From: Flavobacterium sp. ALJ2
GTDB lineage: Bacteria; Bacteroidota; Bacteroidia; Flavobacteriales; Flavobacteriaceae
DNA length: 50,888 bases
Assembly (NCBI RefSeq): GCF_015594725.1
Contig: NZ_JADNRC010000020.1
Location: 1 to 50,888 of the forward strand
Direction of reading: 5' to 3'
Below the pieces are notes generated by a model. It worked only from the letters and a program-made list of their open reading frames with translations. It was not told the origin of the DNA and made no database searches. Position numbers and translations under genes: made by a program. Positions 1-6,484 of the stretch are shown one piece after another. Every line of letters begins with the position of its first letter. The stretch's first letter is position 1.

Positions 1-96
1 AGCGTAAGCCCCCGAACCAAATCCGCCTAGCCCCCAAAGCGGGAACAATATGAAAAGTAGAATGTTTTTATAAAGGTTTTTGTAAAGGTTTTTCAT
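1..96 (-). CDS. Partial exported or membrane protein, N-terminus only
   Basis: The first 32 codons of a leftward gene that runs off the window edge. They begin with ATG at 96 and read MKNLYKNLYKN, then a hydrophobic stretch (ILLFILFPLWGLGGFG) typical of a signal peptide or signal anchor. The N-terminus is built on two near-identical 12-base units, giving the KNLYKNLY repeat. Export or membrane insertion is inferred from this profile only; too little is visible to name a family. A Bacteroidetes -7 element lies upstream at 223-230. Confidence 0.6.
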   Translation of the reverse strand, partial: MKNLYKNLYKNILLFILFPLWGLGGFGSGAYA

Positions 97-222
97 AAAA
101 TGTTGTTTTTTGAAACTAAAAAAAGATTGTCGCAATGTACTTAAATAAAATACTAAGTAAAAATCTTACGTGTCTATAATCGTAAAATAGAAATATTTAA
201 AATGAAATAACCATTTCTTTAA

Positions 223-230
223 CAAATATA
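223..230 (-). promoter_or_regulatory. Putative -7 promoter element for the partial leftward gene
   Basis: CAAATATA on the plus strand reads TATATTTG on the minus strand and matches the Bacteroidetes -7 consensus TAnnTTTG. It would start transcription about 120 bases before the ATG at 96. No clear -33 element is seen. Confidence 0.4.
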
Positions 231-261
231 ACAAGAGTCTATTTAATTATTTTTTATTGAC

Positions 262-294
262 AAGAAAACCCGTGCTGATTGCACGGGTTTTCTT
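262..294. terminator. Strong hairpin, probable terminator
   Basis: Perfect 14-base inverted repeat: arm AAGAAAACCCGTGC at 262-275, loop 276-280, second arm at 281-294. The A-rich and T-rich arm ends make it work in either direction. It separates the leftward partial gene from the rightward leader RNA, and its right arm touches the promoter element at 294. Confidence 0.65.
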
Positions 295-301
295 ATATTT
301 G
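294..301 (+). promoter_or_regulatory. Putative -7 promoter element for the leader RNA and the 79-residue gene
   Basis: TATATTTG matches the Bacteroidetes -7 consensus TAnnTTTG. The expected start is about base 305-308, exactly where the first 19-base direct repeat begins. The element abuts the terminator arm ending at 294. Confidence 0.5.
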
Positions 302-304
302 CAG

Positions 305-323
305 TTCTAAAATTCTCACATTA
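305..323 (+). repeat. 19-base direct repeat, copy 1
   Basis: TTCTAAAATTCTCACATTA, identical to 425-443 and 120 bases upstream of it. It starts at the predicted transcription start and contains TTCTCAC, complementary to the P3 loop of the leader RNA. Confidence 0.8.
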
Positions 324-442
324 GAAACTAAAAAAGACTACCCTTGTATTATGTGGGTCGAAGTGGAAACGCTCGACGAATGCCGTGAGAAGCATTAGAA
401 CCACTAACATATAAGGGTTTTATATTCTAAAATTCTCACATT
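305..442 (+). ncRNA. Structured leader RNA: three-way junction flanked by 19-base direct repeats
   Basis: The stretch between the promoter and the ATG at 443 folds well by eye. P1 pairs 340-349 with 409-418 and, after an internal loop, 353-356 with 401-404. P2 is 357-377, a stem (GTCGA/TCGAC plus three further pairs) closed by a GAAA tetraloop at 366-369. P3 is 379-396, stem AATGC/GCATT with the 8-base loop CGTGAGAA at 384-391. The identical 19-mer TTCTAAAATTCTCACATTA lies at 305-323 and 425-443. Both copies contain TTCTCAC (313-319 and 433-439), the exact complement of GTGAGAA in the P3 loop. The second copy ends in the start codon. This looks like a switchable leader for the downstream gene, but a free-standing small RNA is also possible. 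I do not recognise a named RNA family. Confidence 0.5.
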
Positions 443-443
443 A
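425..443 (+). repeat. 19-base direct repeat, copy 2, ending at the start codon
   Basis: TTCTAAAATTCTCACATTA, identical to 305-323. Its last base is the A of the ATG at 443, so pairing of its TTCTCAC (433-439) with the leader loop would cover the translation start region. Confidence 0.8.
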
Positions 444-682
444 TGAATGCAAAAAACACACCCACTACAAGTTACGACCGTGAAAAGCTTATCGAATTTT
501 TTAATAAGGACGTACCTCCTGAATCTATGGCTAAGATAATTCGTAACTTAAACTACGTAATCGCATTGACCTTAATTAGAAGAAATGAAACATTAGAATG
601 CTATACAAAAGAATTAGACCACGGGTTATATTGGTTAAATGAATTAGCCGAAATTTTAAATCCCTATTTTACTATTGATTAA
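443..682 (+). CDS. Small hypothetical protein, 79 residues, under the structured leader
   Basis: A soluble-looking small protein of 79 residues with no signal peptide, membrane segment or cysteine pair pattern. It starts MNAKNTPTTSYDREKL and has a middle part rich in hydrophobic and charged residues (MAKIIRNLNYVIALTLIRR) that should be helical, followed by a second predicted helix (ELDHGLYWLNELAEIL). I do not recognise the family. The gene stands alone, with its own promoter element, a structured 5' leader and a strong bidirectional terminator right after the stop. That set-up suggests dedicated control of a small product. The start is the ATG at which the second 19-base repeat ends. Confidence 0.75.
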   Translation: MNAKNTPTTSYDREKLIEFFNKDVPPESMAKIIRNLNYVIALTLIRRNETLECYTKELDHGLYWLNELAEILNPYFTID

Positions 683-717
683 AAAAGAGAGGTTATCATT
701 TAGATAACCTCTCTTTT
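683..717. terminator. Bidirectional terminator between convergent genes
   Basis: Perfect 15-base inverted repeat, arms 683-697 (AAAAGAGAGGTTATC) and 703-717, loop 698-702. A-run and T-run at the two ends let it serve both the rightward small gene and the leftward ketoacyl synthase gene. Confidence 0.85.
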
Positions 718-720
718 GGT

Positions 721-1899
721 TTATGCTTTTTCTATTAAAATACTCACTGCATTTCCTCCAAAACCTACTGCATTAATTAAAATCTTTTTTATAGGTTTTG
801 TTTGTAGTTGCTCTTCTGCAAAAGGAACTCCAATAAATGTATTGTGTTGCATCATTAAGATTGCCATTTCTACACTCAGTATTCCCGAAGCCCCAAAAGT
901 ATGTCCGATCTTCCATTTATTGGTAGTAAGCAAAGGAAGCTTAGTCCCAGCTATCGGAGTAAATATTTTTTGAATGGCTCTGTATTCTGTTAAATCGCCT
1001 TTTATTGTTCCTGGCGCATGCATTACAATTACATCTACATCTTCTGGACTTATTTCTTTTAAAGCCATTTTCATTGATTTTTGAAAACATGTTGCTTCTG
1101 CCGAAATAGATATATTATGCTCCAAAACTTCTGTAGCATATCCTACTCCTGTAATATAAGCAATGGCATTTTCTTTTTCTCCAGCTTCAAGACAACAAAC
1201 TGCCGCCCCTTCGCCCAAAACCATAGTGTTTTGAGTTTTATCTAAATCAAATGCCTGATTGGGCCATTTATCAGTATTTAAATCTACTCGGGAATAAATT
1301 TTTAAAGCGCGCATTTGTGCAATCGTAAAATCGGTCAATGGAGCTTCGCTACCACCCACCAAAAACTTATCGACCATTCCTGCTCTTAACCATGCTACAC
1401 CATTTAATAAAGCATGTAACGCAGTAGAACACGTAATAGAATGTGAAATTTCTGGGCCAGAACTCTGTAAATCATGCGCTATCCAAGATGATATATTTCC
1501 TAATGTGGTGGTTGGAGAAGCCAATGTTTGTGCTTTTCCAGTTTCTAAATATTCCTGATAATGTTTTTCGAATAAATCGGTAGCTCCACGAGAAGAACCA
1601 ATATTAATTCCGAAAACAGCCTCAGAATCCCATCCAGAGTTTTTTATTGCCTGTCGTGATGCTGCTAAAGCAAACAAAACACTGTTGTCAAGAAATTTAT
1701 ATTTACTATCCGAATTACGAACCTGATCTACAATTTGTTTAGAATCGGCATCAAGTGCAGCAACTGGAGTTTCTTGTTTATCCAATTGTTGCAAAGTAAA
1801 ACAATGTTTGTTACTCAAATAATTTTCCCAAACGTCTTTTGGATTGTTTCCTAAAGGCGAAATTGAAGAAAATGAAGTAATCGCGATTTTTTTATTCAA
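721..1899 (-). CDS. Beta-ketoacyl-ACP synthase in the biotin operon
   Basis: A 392-residue thiolase-fold condensing enzyme of the FabF/KAS II type, which joins a malonyl-ACP unit to an acyl thioester in the cytosol. The catalytic triad is visible: Cys157 in SITCSTA, His294 in VMHAPGT and His333 in KIGHTFGASG, with Lys328 before it. Length is slightly below the usual 410. It lies 71 bases downstream of bioA on the same strand and is followed by a strong terminator, so it is probably the last gene of bioD-bioA-KAS. The position suggests a role in building or handling the pimeloyl chain for biotin; that is inference. A housekeeping FabF is expected elsewhere in the genome. Confidence 0.85.
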   Translation of the reverse strand: MNKKIAITSFSSISPLGNNPKDVWENYLSNKHCFTLQQLDKQETPVAALDADSKQIVDQVRNSDSKYKFLDNSVLFALAASRQAIKNSGWDSEAVFGINIGSSRGATDLFEKHYQEYLETGKAQTLASPTTTLGNISSWIAHDLQSSGPEISHSITCSTALHALLNGVAWLRAGMVDKFLVGGSEAPLTDFTIAQMRALKIYSRVDLNTDKWPNQAFDLDKTQNTMVLGEGAAVCCLEAGEKENAIAYITGVGYATEVLEHNISISAEATCFQKSMKMALKEISPEDVDVIVMHAPGTIKGDLTEYRAIQKIFTPIAGTKLPLLTTNKWKIGHTFGASGILSVEMAILMMQHNTFIGVPFAEEQLQTKPIKKILINAVGFGGNAVSILIEKA

Positions 1900-1970
1900 T
1901 GTTATTATTTTATTAACCGCTAAATTCCCGGTGTTTTAAGATTATATTAAATCCAACAAGTCTAAATCAA

Positions 1971-3242
1971 TTAAACCATTTCTATAGCTTGTTCTATAAT
2001 TGAATATACTTTTTCGAGTTGCTCATCACTAATAATATATGGTGGCAAAATATAAACTATATTCCCAACTGGTCTTAAAATAACTCCTTTATCAATAAAG
2101 AAATTATACAGTTTATTTCTCATCGATCCATAATAACTTTCTTCTGAATCAGATTTTATTTCTAATGCAAAAATAACTCCTAACACTCTGGTTGTAACAA
2201 CTCTTGGGTGATTTTTTATTTTATTCTGAAAATTAAGATGTCTTTTATTTACACGCTCGATATTGCCTTGCATTTCTTGAGTTTGCAACAAATCAATACT
2301 TGCCAAAGCTGCAGCACATCCTGTAGGATTAGCTGTAAAAGTATGCCCATGAAACAATGCTTTATTAATATCATCATCATAAAAAGCATCAAAAACTTCT
2401 TGAGTAAAAGTAGTAATTGCCATCGGGATTGTCCCTCCTGTTAATGCTTTCGAAAGACACATCATATCTGGTTTTTCATTCAGATAATCCATTGCAAATG
2501 TTTTACCAGTTTTACCAAAACCTGTCATCACTTCATCGGCAATAGTAAGAACATTATTTGCTGCACAAATCTTAATTAAAGTTTCTAGCGCTTCTGGCTC
2601 ATGCATAACCATTCCTGCTGCTCCCTGAACTAATGGTTCAAAAATAAACCCTGCACAATTCTTCTCTTCTATTACTGTTTTTAATGCATCAAAACTCTCC
2701 TGCTCTTGTCCTTTTACTGGAGCCGGAATTCGAACTACATCTATAAACATTCCTTGAAAAGCCTGTGTATAAAATGAAATTCCGCTTGCAGCCATTGCAG
2801 CAAATGTATCTCCATGAAAAGCATTTTCAAAAGCAATAATCGTAGTACGTTTTTCACCTTTATTAAAGAAATATTGCAAAGCAACTTTTATGGCTACTTC
2901 TACCGCTGTAGAACCATTATCCGAAAAGAAAATTTTTTGTTGGTTTTTAGGTAAAATTTCAATTAATCTTTCAGCAAGAATAATGGCTGGTTCATGCGTA
3001 AATCCCCCAAACAAAACGTGTTCCAGCGTAGTTAACTGTTTATAAATTGCATCGGCAATAAACCGATTACTGTGCCCAAAAGGGTTAACCCACCAAGAGG
3101 CAATTGCATCTATATATTCTTTATTATTTTCGTCCCAAAGTAATGCTCCTTCTCCTCGAGAAATAGCAATTGGAACCGCAGCTGTTTTATGTTGTGTATA
3201 AGGATGCCAAAGATATTGGCTGTCTTTTTCTGATAATGTCAT
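1971..3242 (-). CDS. bioA: Adenosylmethionine-8-amino-7-oxononanoate aminotransferase
   Basis: A 423-residue class III aminotransferase dependent on pyridoxal phosphate. It converts 8-amino-7-oxononanoate (KAPA) to 7,8-diaminononanoate using S-adenosylmethionine, the antepenultimate step of biotin synthesis. BioA hallmarks are WHPYTQ at residues 12-17 and IASWWVN near 48-53. SDNGSTAVE at 107-115 binds cofactor phosphate, Asp236 sits in ADEVMTGFG, and Lys265 in CLSKALTGG is the Schiff-base lysine. Full length. It lies 92 bases after bioD and 71 bases before the ketoacyl synthase gene on the same strand. Confidence 0.95.
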   Translation of the reverse strand: MTLSEKDSQYLWHPYTQHKTAAVPIAISRGEGALLWDENNKEYIDAIASWWVNPFGHSNRFIADAIYKQLTTLEHVLFGGFTHEPAIILAERLIEILPKNQQKIFFSDNGSTAVEVAIKVALQYFFNKGEKRTTIIAFENAFHGDTFAAMAASGISFYTQAFQGMFIDVVRIPAPVKGQEQESFDALKTVIEEKNCAGFIFEPLVQGAAGMVMHEPEALETLIKICAANNVLTIADEVMTGFGKTGKTFAMDYLNEKPDMMCLSKALTGGTIPMAITTFTQEVFDAFYDDDINKALFHGHTFTANPTGCAAALASIDLLQTQEMQGNIERVNKRHLNFQNKIKNHPRVVTTRVLGVIFALEIKSDSEESYYGSMRNKLYNFFIDKGVILRPVGNIVYILPPYIISDEQLEKVYSIIEQAIEMV

Positions 3243-3334
3243 TTTTTGAAATGTTTATTTGTAAAAAGTAAACTGTGTTTTTATAAAATGTATTCAGCAA
3301 GATGTGGAATTCATTTTACTTTCCACAAACGATT

Positions 3335-3952
3335 TTACAATTCTAAAAGATTCTCTCGAAATAAATCGGCGTATTCGCAAATTACATTTTGGTCAAAATA
3401 AGGTTCTTCATCAATTCGCCCAATACATTTTACTCCTGTAGTATTTAAAATAATGGTTTCAGAAGATTTGTTTTCGCTTCCGCTAAAAATAATTCCTGCA
3501 ATATTTAATTTCCGGCTCTTCAAGGCTTCAATTGTTAGCACTGTATGGTTGATACTTCCTAAATAATGCCTAGAAACTACTATAACTTTATAATTGGGTT
3601 GAATTAAATCAATTACAAATTCTTTATTATTTAATGGTACAAAAACTCCTCCTGCTCCTTCAATAACCAAATGATTATCAGTTTGTGGTTCTGTTATCTC
3701 ATTCAAATCAATAGTAATTCCATCAATTTCTGCTGCCAAATGAGGACTTGCAGGCGTATTTAATGCATATGAATTTTTATGAAATTGAGATTTTTTATTC
3801 GAAATCTTTGACTGAACTTTTCCTGTATCTGAGTTATCTAAATCTCCTGCTTGAATTGGTTTCCAATAATCTGCTTCTAATGCTTCTACGATAATAGCCG
3901 AAGCAATTGTTTTACCAACATCGGTTGAAATTCCTGTAATAAATAGTTTCAT
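3335..3952 (-). CDS. bioD: Dethiobiotin synthetase
   Basis: ATP-dependent carboxylase that closes the ureido ring of 7,8-diaminononanoate to give dethiobiotin. The 205-residue protein starts MKLFITGIST and carries the Walker-A-like GISTDVGKT at residues 7-15, with VIEGAGGVFVPL in the middle. The reading frame stays open upstream to 4003, but those codons run into the terminator hairpin at 3991-4016 and the -7 promoter element at 3973-3980, so the ATG at 3952 is taken as the start. It is the first gene of bioD-bioA-KAS. No bioB or bioC is present in the window. Confidence 0.93.
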   Translation of the reverse strand: MKLFITGISTDVGKTIASAIIVEALEADYWKPIQAGDLDNSDTGKVQSKISNKKSQFHKNSYALNTPASPHLAAEIDGITIDLNEITEPQTDNHLVIEGAGGVFVPLNNKEFVIDLIQPNYKVIVVSRHYLGSINHTVLTIEALKSRKLNIAGIIFSGSENKSSETIILNTTGVKCIGRIDEEPYFDQNVICEYADLFRENLLEL

Positions 3953-3972
3953 TCCCTTGTTTTTATTGCGTA

Positions 3973-3980
3973 CAAAAATA
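3973..3980 (-). promoter_or_regulatory. Putative -7 promoter element for bioD-bioA-KAS
   Basis: CAAAAATA on the plus strand (TATTTTTG on the minus strand) fits TAnnTTTG. It lies between the terminator of the sigma-factor operon and the bioD ATG at 3952, giving a short leader of about 15 bases. Confidence 0.4.
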
Positions 3981-3990
3981 CCAATAAAAA

Positions 3991-4016
3991 CAAAACCCAT
4001 CATTACGATGGGTTTA
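3991..4016 (-). terminator. Terminator of the sigma-factor operon
   Basis: Arms AACCCATC at 3994-4001 and GATGGGTT at 4007-4014 form an 8-base hairpin just after the stop at 4027, flanked by A- and T-rich sequence. Confidence 0.6.
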
Positions 4017-4026
4017 TTGTTTTTGA

Positions 4027-4641
4027 TTATTCTTCTTTTAATTGATCTATAACCATTTTGATTTCTTTAGCGTATTTGCCATAAAAATGATGTACCCACC
4101 ACTCCAGTGCCAATCCCATAGACAAAATAGAAAAAGTTACTACCGTAAACACACTAATTAATTGAGAGTTGCTAAAATCATTTAACTGAAATCCTGGTTG
4201 TTTTGAAAATTTATCATATAAAAACCCAATTAAAAACAAAATTACAAACGGAGTTAAAGCAAACCCAAAAGTTTTGTATAATTCCATATTTAACCTAATA
4301 TCAAAATAGGTTTCATACAAACTGTCTTTTGTACTTAAGGTAATCTTATTTAATCTTTTATAAAAAAAATACAGCTTTACTAAATAATACACACAAACGG
4401 CAACAAATATGCTGAAAAACAAATAAAATGGCGCAATCCATTTTTCTGGGAAAGCATATAAACAAGGTATAAATCCTATAAAAGCCACAGAAACAGACTG
4501 ATAAAGAAGTTCCTTTTTAAGGTTTTTTCTAATTTTATCTAAAGGCGTATTTGCCGATTTAATTTTTTCTAAATTATCTGGAAGAATAATATTTTCAGCC
4601 TTTTCATTATTCCATGCGTTTTGTATATCCTTAAAATCCAT
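4027..4641 (-). CDS. Four-helix membrane protein encoded with an ECF sigma factor
   Basis: 204 residues: a soluble N-terminal part of about 50 residues (MDFKDIQNAWNNEK), then two membrane segments (about 52-98) and two more (about 125-185), and a short charged tail. Its ATG lies inside the end of the sigma-factor gene (11-base overlap), so the two are almost certainly translated together. A small membrane protein with a cytosolic N-terminus encoded right after an ECF sigma factor often acts as its partner or anti-sigma factor. No zinc-binding or standard anti-sigma motif is visible, so this role is inference. Confidence 0.8.
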   Translation of the reverse strand: MDFKDIQNAWNNEKAENIILPDNLEKIKSANTPLDKIRKNLKKELLYQSVSVAFIGFIPCLYAFPEKWIAPFYLFFSIFVAVCVYYLVKLYFFYKRLNKITLSTKDSLYETYFDIRLNMELYKTFGFALTPFVILFLIGFLYDKFSKQPGFQLNDFSNSQLISVFTVVTFSILSMGLALEWWVHHFYGKYAKEIKMVIDQLKEE

Positions 4642-5134
4642 ATCCTTGATTTTTAATTATTCCTTTTAATTTCTCTTTTGCTCTATTTAATTTCACTCTT
4701 GCATTTCCCTCAGAAATCCCAAGGTTTTCTCCTATTTCCTTATGCGAAAAGCCTTCTAACTGATAAAATATAATCGCTTTATCAATCTTTTCGAGTTTCT
4801 GAACTGCTTTATAAAAATGATCAATCTGACTTTCTTTTATATGCGAATCTGTTTCTTCATCTTTAATATTTTCTGACGCAATTTCGTATCTATCTACTTT
4901 TCGTTTTTCTTTCTTAAGAAAAATGATAGCCGTATTTACTGCTACGCGATACATCCATGTTGAAAACTGACTTTCATTTCTAAAAGAATCATGTGATTTC
5001 CAAAGTTGACAAACAATCTCCTGAAACAAATCTTGTTGATCATCATGATTATCCATGTACATTTTAGAAACTTTATATAAAATCCCTTTATGCCTTTCGA
5101 TCCGATTTAAAAACTCTAGCTCTTTCTCTTTCAA
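4631..5134 (-). CDS. ECF-type RNA polymerase sigma factor, TTG start
   Basis: 167 residues with the two-domain layout of extracytoplasmic-function sigma factors. Region 2 is about residues 13-85 (DLFQEIVCQLWKSHDSF, FSTWMYRVAVNTA) and recognises the -10 element; region 4 is about 105-160, with the helix-turn-helix LEGFSHKEIGENLGISEGNA. No in-frame ATG lies between the upstream TGA and region 2. The best start is TTG at 5134, 7 bases after the stop of the TraB-family gene; the first ATG (MYMDN) would cut into region 2. It sits in an operon with the TraB protein upstream and the membrane protein downstream. Confidence 0.88.
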   Translation of the reverse strand: MKEKELEFLNRIERHKGILYKVSKMYMDNHDDQQDLFQEIVCQLWKSHDSFRNESQFSTWMYRVAVNTAIIFLKKEKRKVDRYEIASENIKDEETDSHIKESQIDHFYKAVQKLEKIDKAIIFYQLEGFSHKEIGENLGISEGNARVKLNRAKEKLKGIIKNQGYGF

Positions 5135-5141
5135 AATATTT

Positions 5142-6005
5142 CTATTTCATTACTGGTTTTACTTTATATCCTGCATTTCTCAACAAGTTAATCACCCCTT
5201 GTTCTCCATCCAGATGTGCAGCTCCAACTGCCATAAATATAGATTGCTTTTTCATTAATTCAGGTATTTGGTTTACCCAACTACTATTTCTTTTATCCAA
5301 CATTGCAACCCTTGTTTTTTCATTCATAAACTTATCGCCAGTTGTTCTCTTATAAATAGCTTCAATATTCTCTGTTTTGTAATCATCTACTAAAGGAGTA
5401 GAACCATCCTTAACAGATTCTACCAACATTGAAATCATTTCATCATTTGTATAAGCATCATCAAGAGTTTCAAATTGAGATTTAATAGTTTCTAAACCGA
5501 CTACTCCAAGATTTCGTTTTTTTGCCAGTTCTATAAAATCAAACTCATAAACTTTAAGATCTGTACATGGATACGTTTTCATAAAAATCAAACTCATCAC
5601 AGAAGATAAATTATAATTATTTACTTGTTGAACATTCATCCCAGTGCTTTTTTTCAAAATTTCTTCCAACGTCGATAATTGTAAAGCTGTCAATTTTTTA
5701 TCGAGAGGTTCTTTACCCATTGCTAATTGTTGCATGTCTGTTATTTCATTAGGATCAGATAAATTAACTTCTAAAACTAATTTGTCTGAAGCCTCAAATG
5801 CTTTCTTTGTTTTTTCAGAAAGAAAATAATCCGCTCCACAAATCATGTGAATTGTTCCATACAAATAAGATGGCTTACTTAATCCGTTTCCTGAAACTTC
5901 CCATAAAAGTGAATTCTCAAGTTTAGGCGATTTATCCTGTGCTTGTATTGTTGTGCAAAAAAGAATTGCGATTGCTACTACTATTGATTTAAATAAGTTT
6001 TTCAT
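5142..6005 (-). CDS. Exported TraB/GumN-family protein
   Basis: 287 residues with a signal peptide (MKNLFKSIVVAIAILFCTTIQAQ). The TraB/GumN fold follows, with both conserved motifs: YGTIHM near residues 49-54 (Gly50, His53) and FMAVGAAHLDGEQG near the C-terminus. Members are proposed metal-dependent hydrolases or peptidases related to Tiki; the substrate is unknown. The frame stays open upstream to 6116, but that extension is encoded by tandem repeats at 6029-6069 and precedes a clear signal peptide, so the ATG at 6005 is preferred. It is the first gene of the operon with the ECF sigma factor, which hints at an envelope-stress role. Confidence 0.85.
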   Translation of the reverse strand: MKNLFKSIVVAIAILFCTTIQAQDKSPKLENSLLWEVSGNGLSKPSYLYGTIHMICGADYFLSEKTKKAFEASDKLVLEVNLSDPNEITDMQQLAMGKEPLDKKLTALQLSTLEEILKKSTGMNVQQVNNYNLSSVMSLIFMKTYPCTDLKVYEFDFIELAKKRNLGVVGLETIKSQFETLDDAYTNDEMISMLVESVKDGSTPLVDDYKTENIEAIYKRTTGDKFMNEKTRVAMLDKRNSSWVNQIPELMKKQSIFMAVGAAHLDGEQGVINLLRNAGYKVKPVMK

Positions 6006-6028
6006 TTTGTTGATTGATTTAAGTTCGT

Positions 6029-6069
6029 GATTTTTGATTGATGATTTTTGATTGATGATTTTGATTGAT
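6029..6069. repeat. Three tandem 14-base repeats before the TraB-family gene
   Basis: Unit GATTTTTGATTGAT at 6029-6042 and 6043-6056, with a third copy missing one T at 6057-6069. They lie between the small membrane protein gene and the TraB-family ATG at 6005, in what would be its leader. Confidence 0.85.
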
Positions 6070-6085
6070 ACTTGAAACTCGTTAT

Positions 6086-6283
6086 TTACAATTTTCCCAT
6101 TTTTCTTCGCTGCCAAGAAGCTATCGAAATAACAAACAAGGATATTATTACGGTAAGCAATTCTGTTTTAGGCTTATTTAAAAGAAATTGGTTTACTAAA
6201 GTATATCCCAATCCTAAAGAAGTTAAAAAGATAAATACGAAGTTGAAAATTTTTTCGCTTTTTGAAGTTGATGTGGTTTTCAT
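6086..6283 (-). CDS. Small two-helix membrane protein, 65 residues
   Basis: Starting at the ATG at 6283 the product is MKTTSTSKSEKIFNFV..., with one membrane segment near residues 12-30 and a second near 40-55, ending in the basic tail WQRRKMGKL. No family is recognised. It precedes the TraB-sigma operon by 80 bases on the same strand and may be its first gene. The frame is open 15 codons further upstream, but the ATG at 6283 is followed by a typical Flavobacterium start. The base composition and amphipathic layout look coding, but a protein this short is uncertain. Confidence 0.6.
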   Translation of the reverse strand: MKTTSTSKSEKIFNFVFIFLTSLGLGYTLVNQFLLNKPKTELLTVIISLFVISIASWQRRKMGKL

Positions 6284-6299
6284 AATTGTGGTTTTTTGA

Positions 6300-6312
6300 T
6301 TACGACTCGTAA
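6300..6312. promoter_or_regulatory. 13-base palindrome, possible operator
   Basis: TTACGA-C-TCGTAA is a perfect inverted repeat with a one-base centre, 17 bases upstream of the small membrane protein start. The position fits a regulator site, but no regulator is tied to it. Confidence 0.3.
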
Positions 6313-6431
6313 GTAATCGAATCATCAAAACGTTACAAAATTTTCAACCCTTTTTAAAGAAAGTGAGAAAATGCAATAGTTTAAGGGGCATGTTTTTTTT
6401 TTAAATTCTTAATTTCAAAAAGATATGCGTG

Positions 6432-6467
6432 AAAAAAAAACAGACATTCACAAAATCAACTTTGTGA
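6432..6467 (-). terminator. Probable bioF terminator
   Basis: Arms TCACAAA (6448-6454) and TTTGTGA (6461-6467) followed, in the leftward direction, by a run of nine T (plus-strand A-run at 6432-6440). It lies just past the bioF stop at 6485. Confidence 0.55.
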
Positions 6468-6484
6468 TTGATTGTTAAAAAATA

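Noticed and set aside
357..377. Hammerhead-like ribozyme within the leader RNA
   Set aside because: The three-way junction lacks the CUGANGA and GAAA core strands at the junction; the GAAA present is a tetraloop.
3953..4003. 17-residue N-terminal extension of bioD
   Set aside because: It overlaps a terminator hairpin and a promoter element, and the normal BioD start is MKLFITG.
6006..6116. 37-residue N-terminal extension of the TraB-family protein
   Set aside because: It is encoded by tandem repeats and precedes a clear signal peptide at the ATG at 6005.
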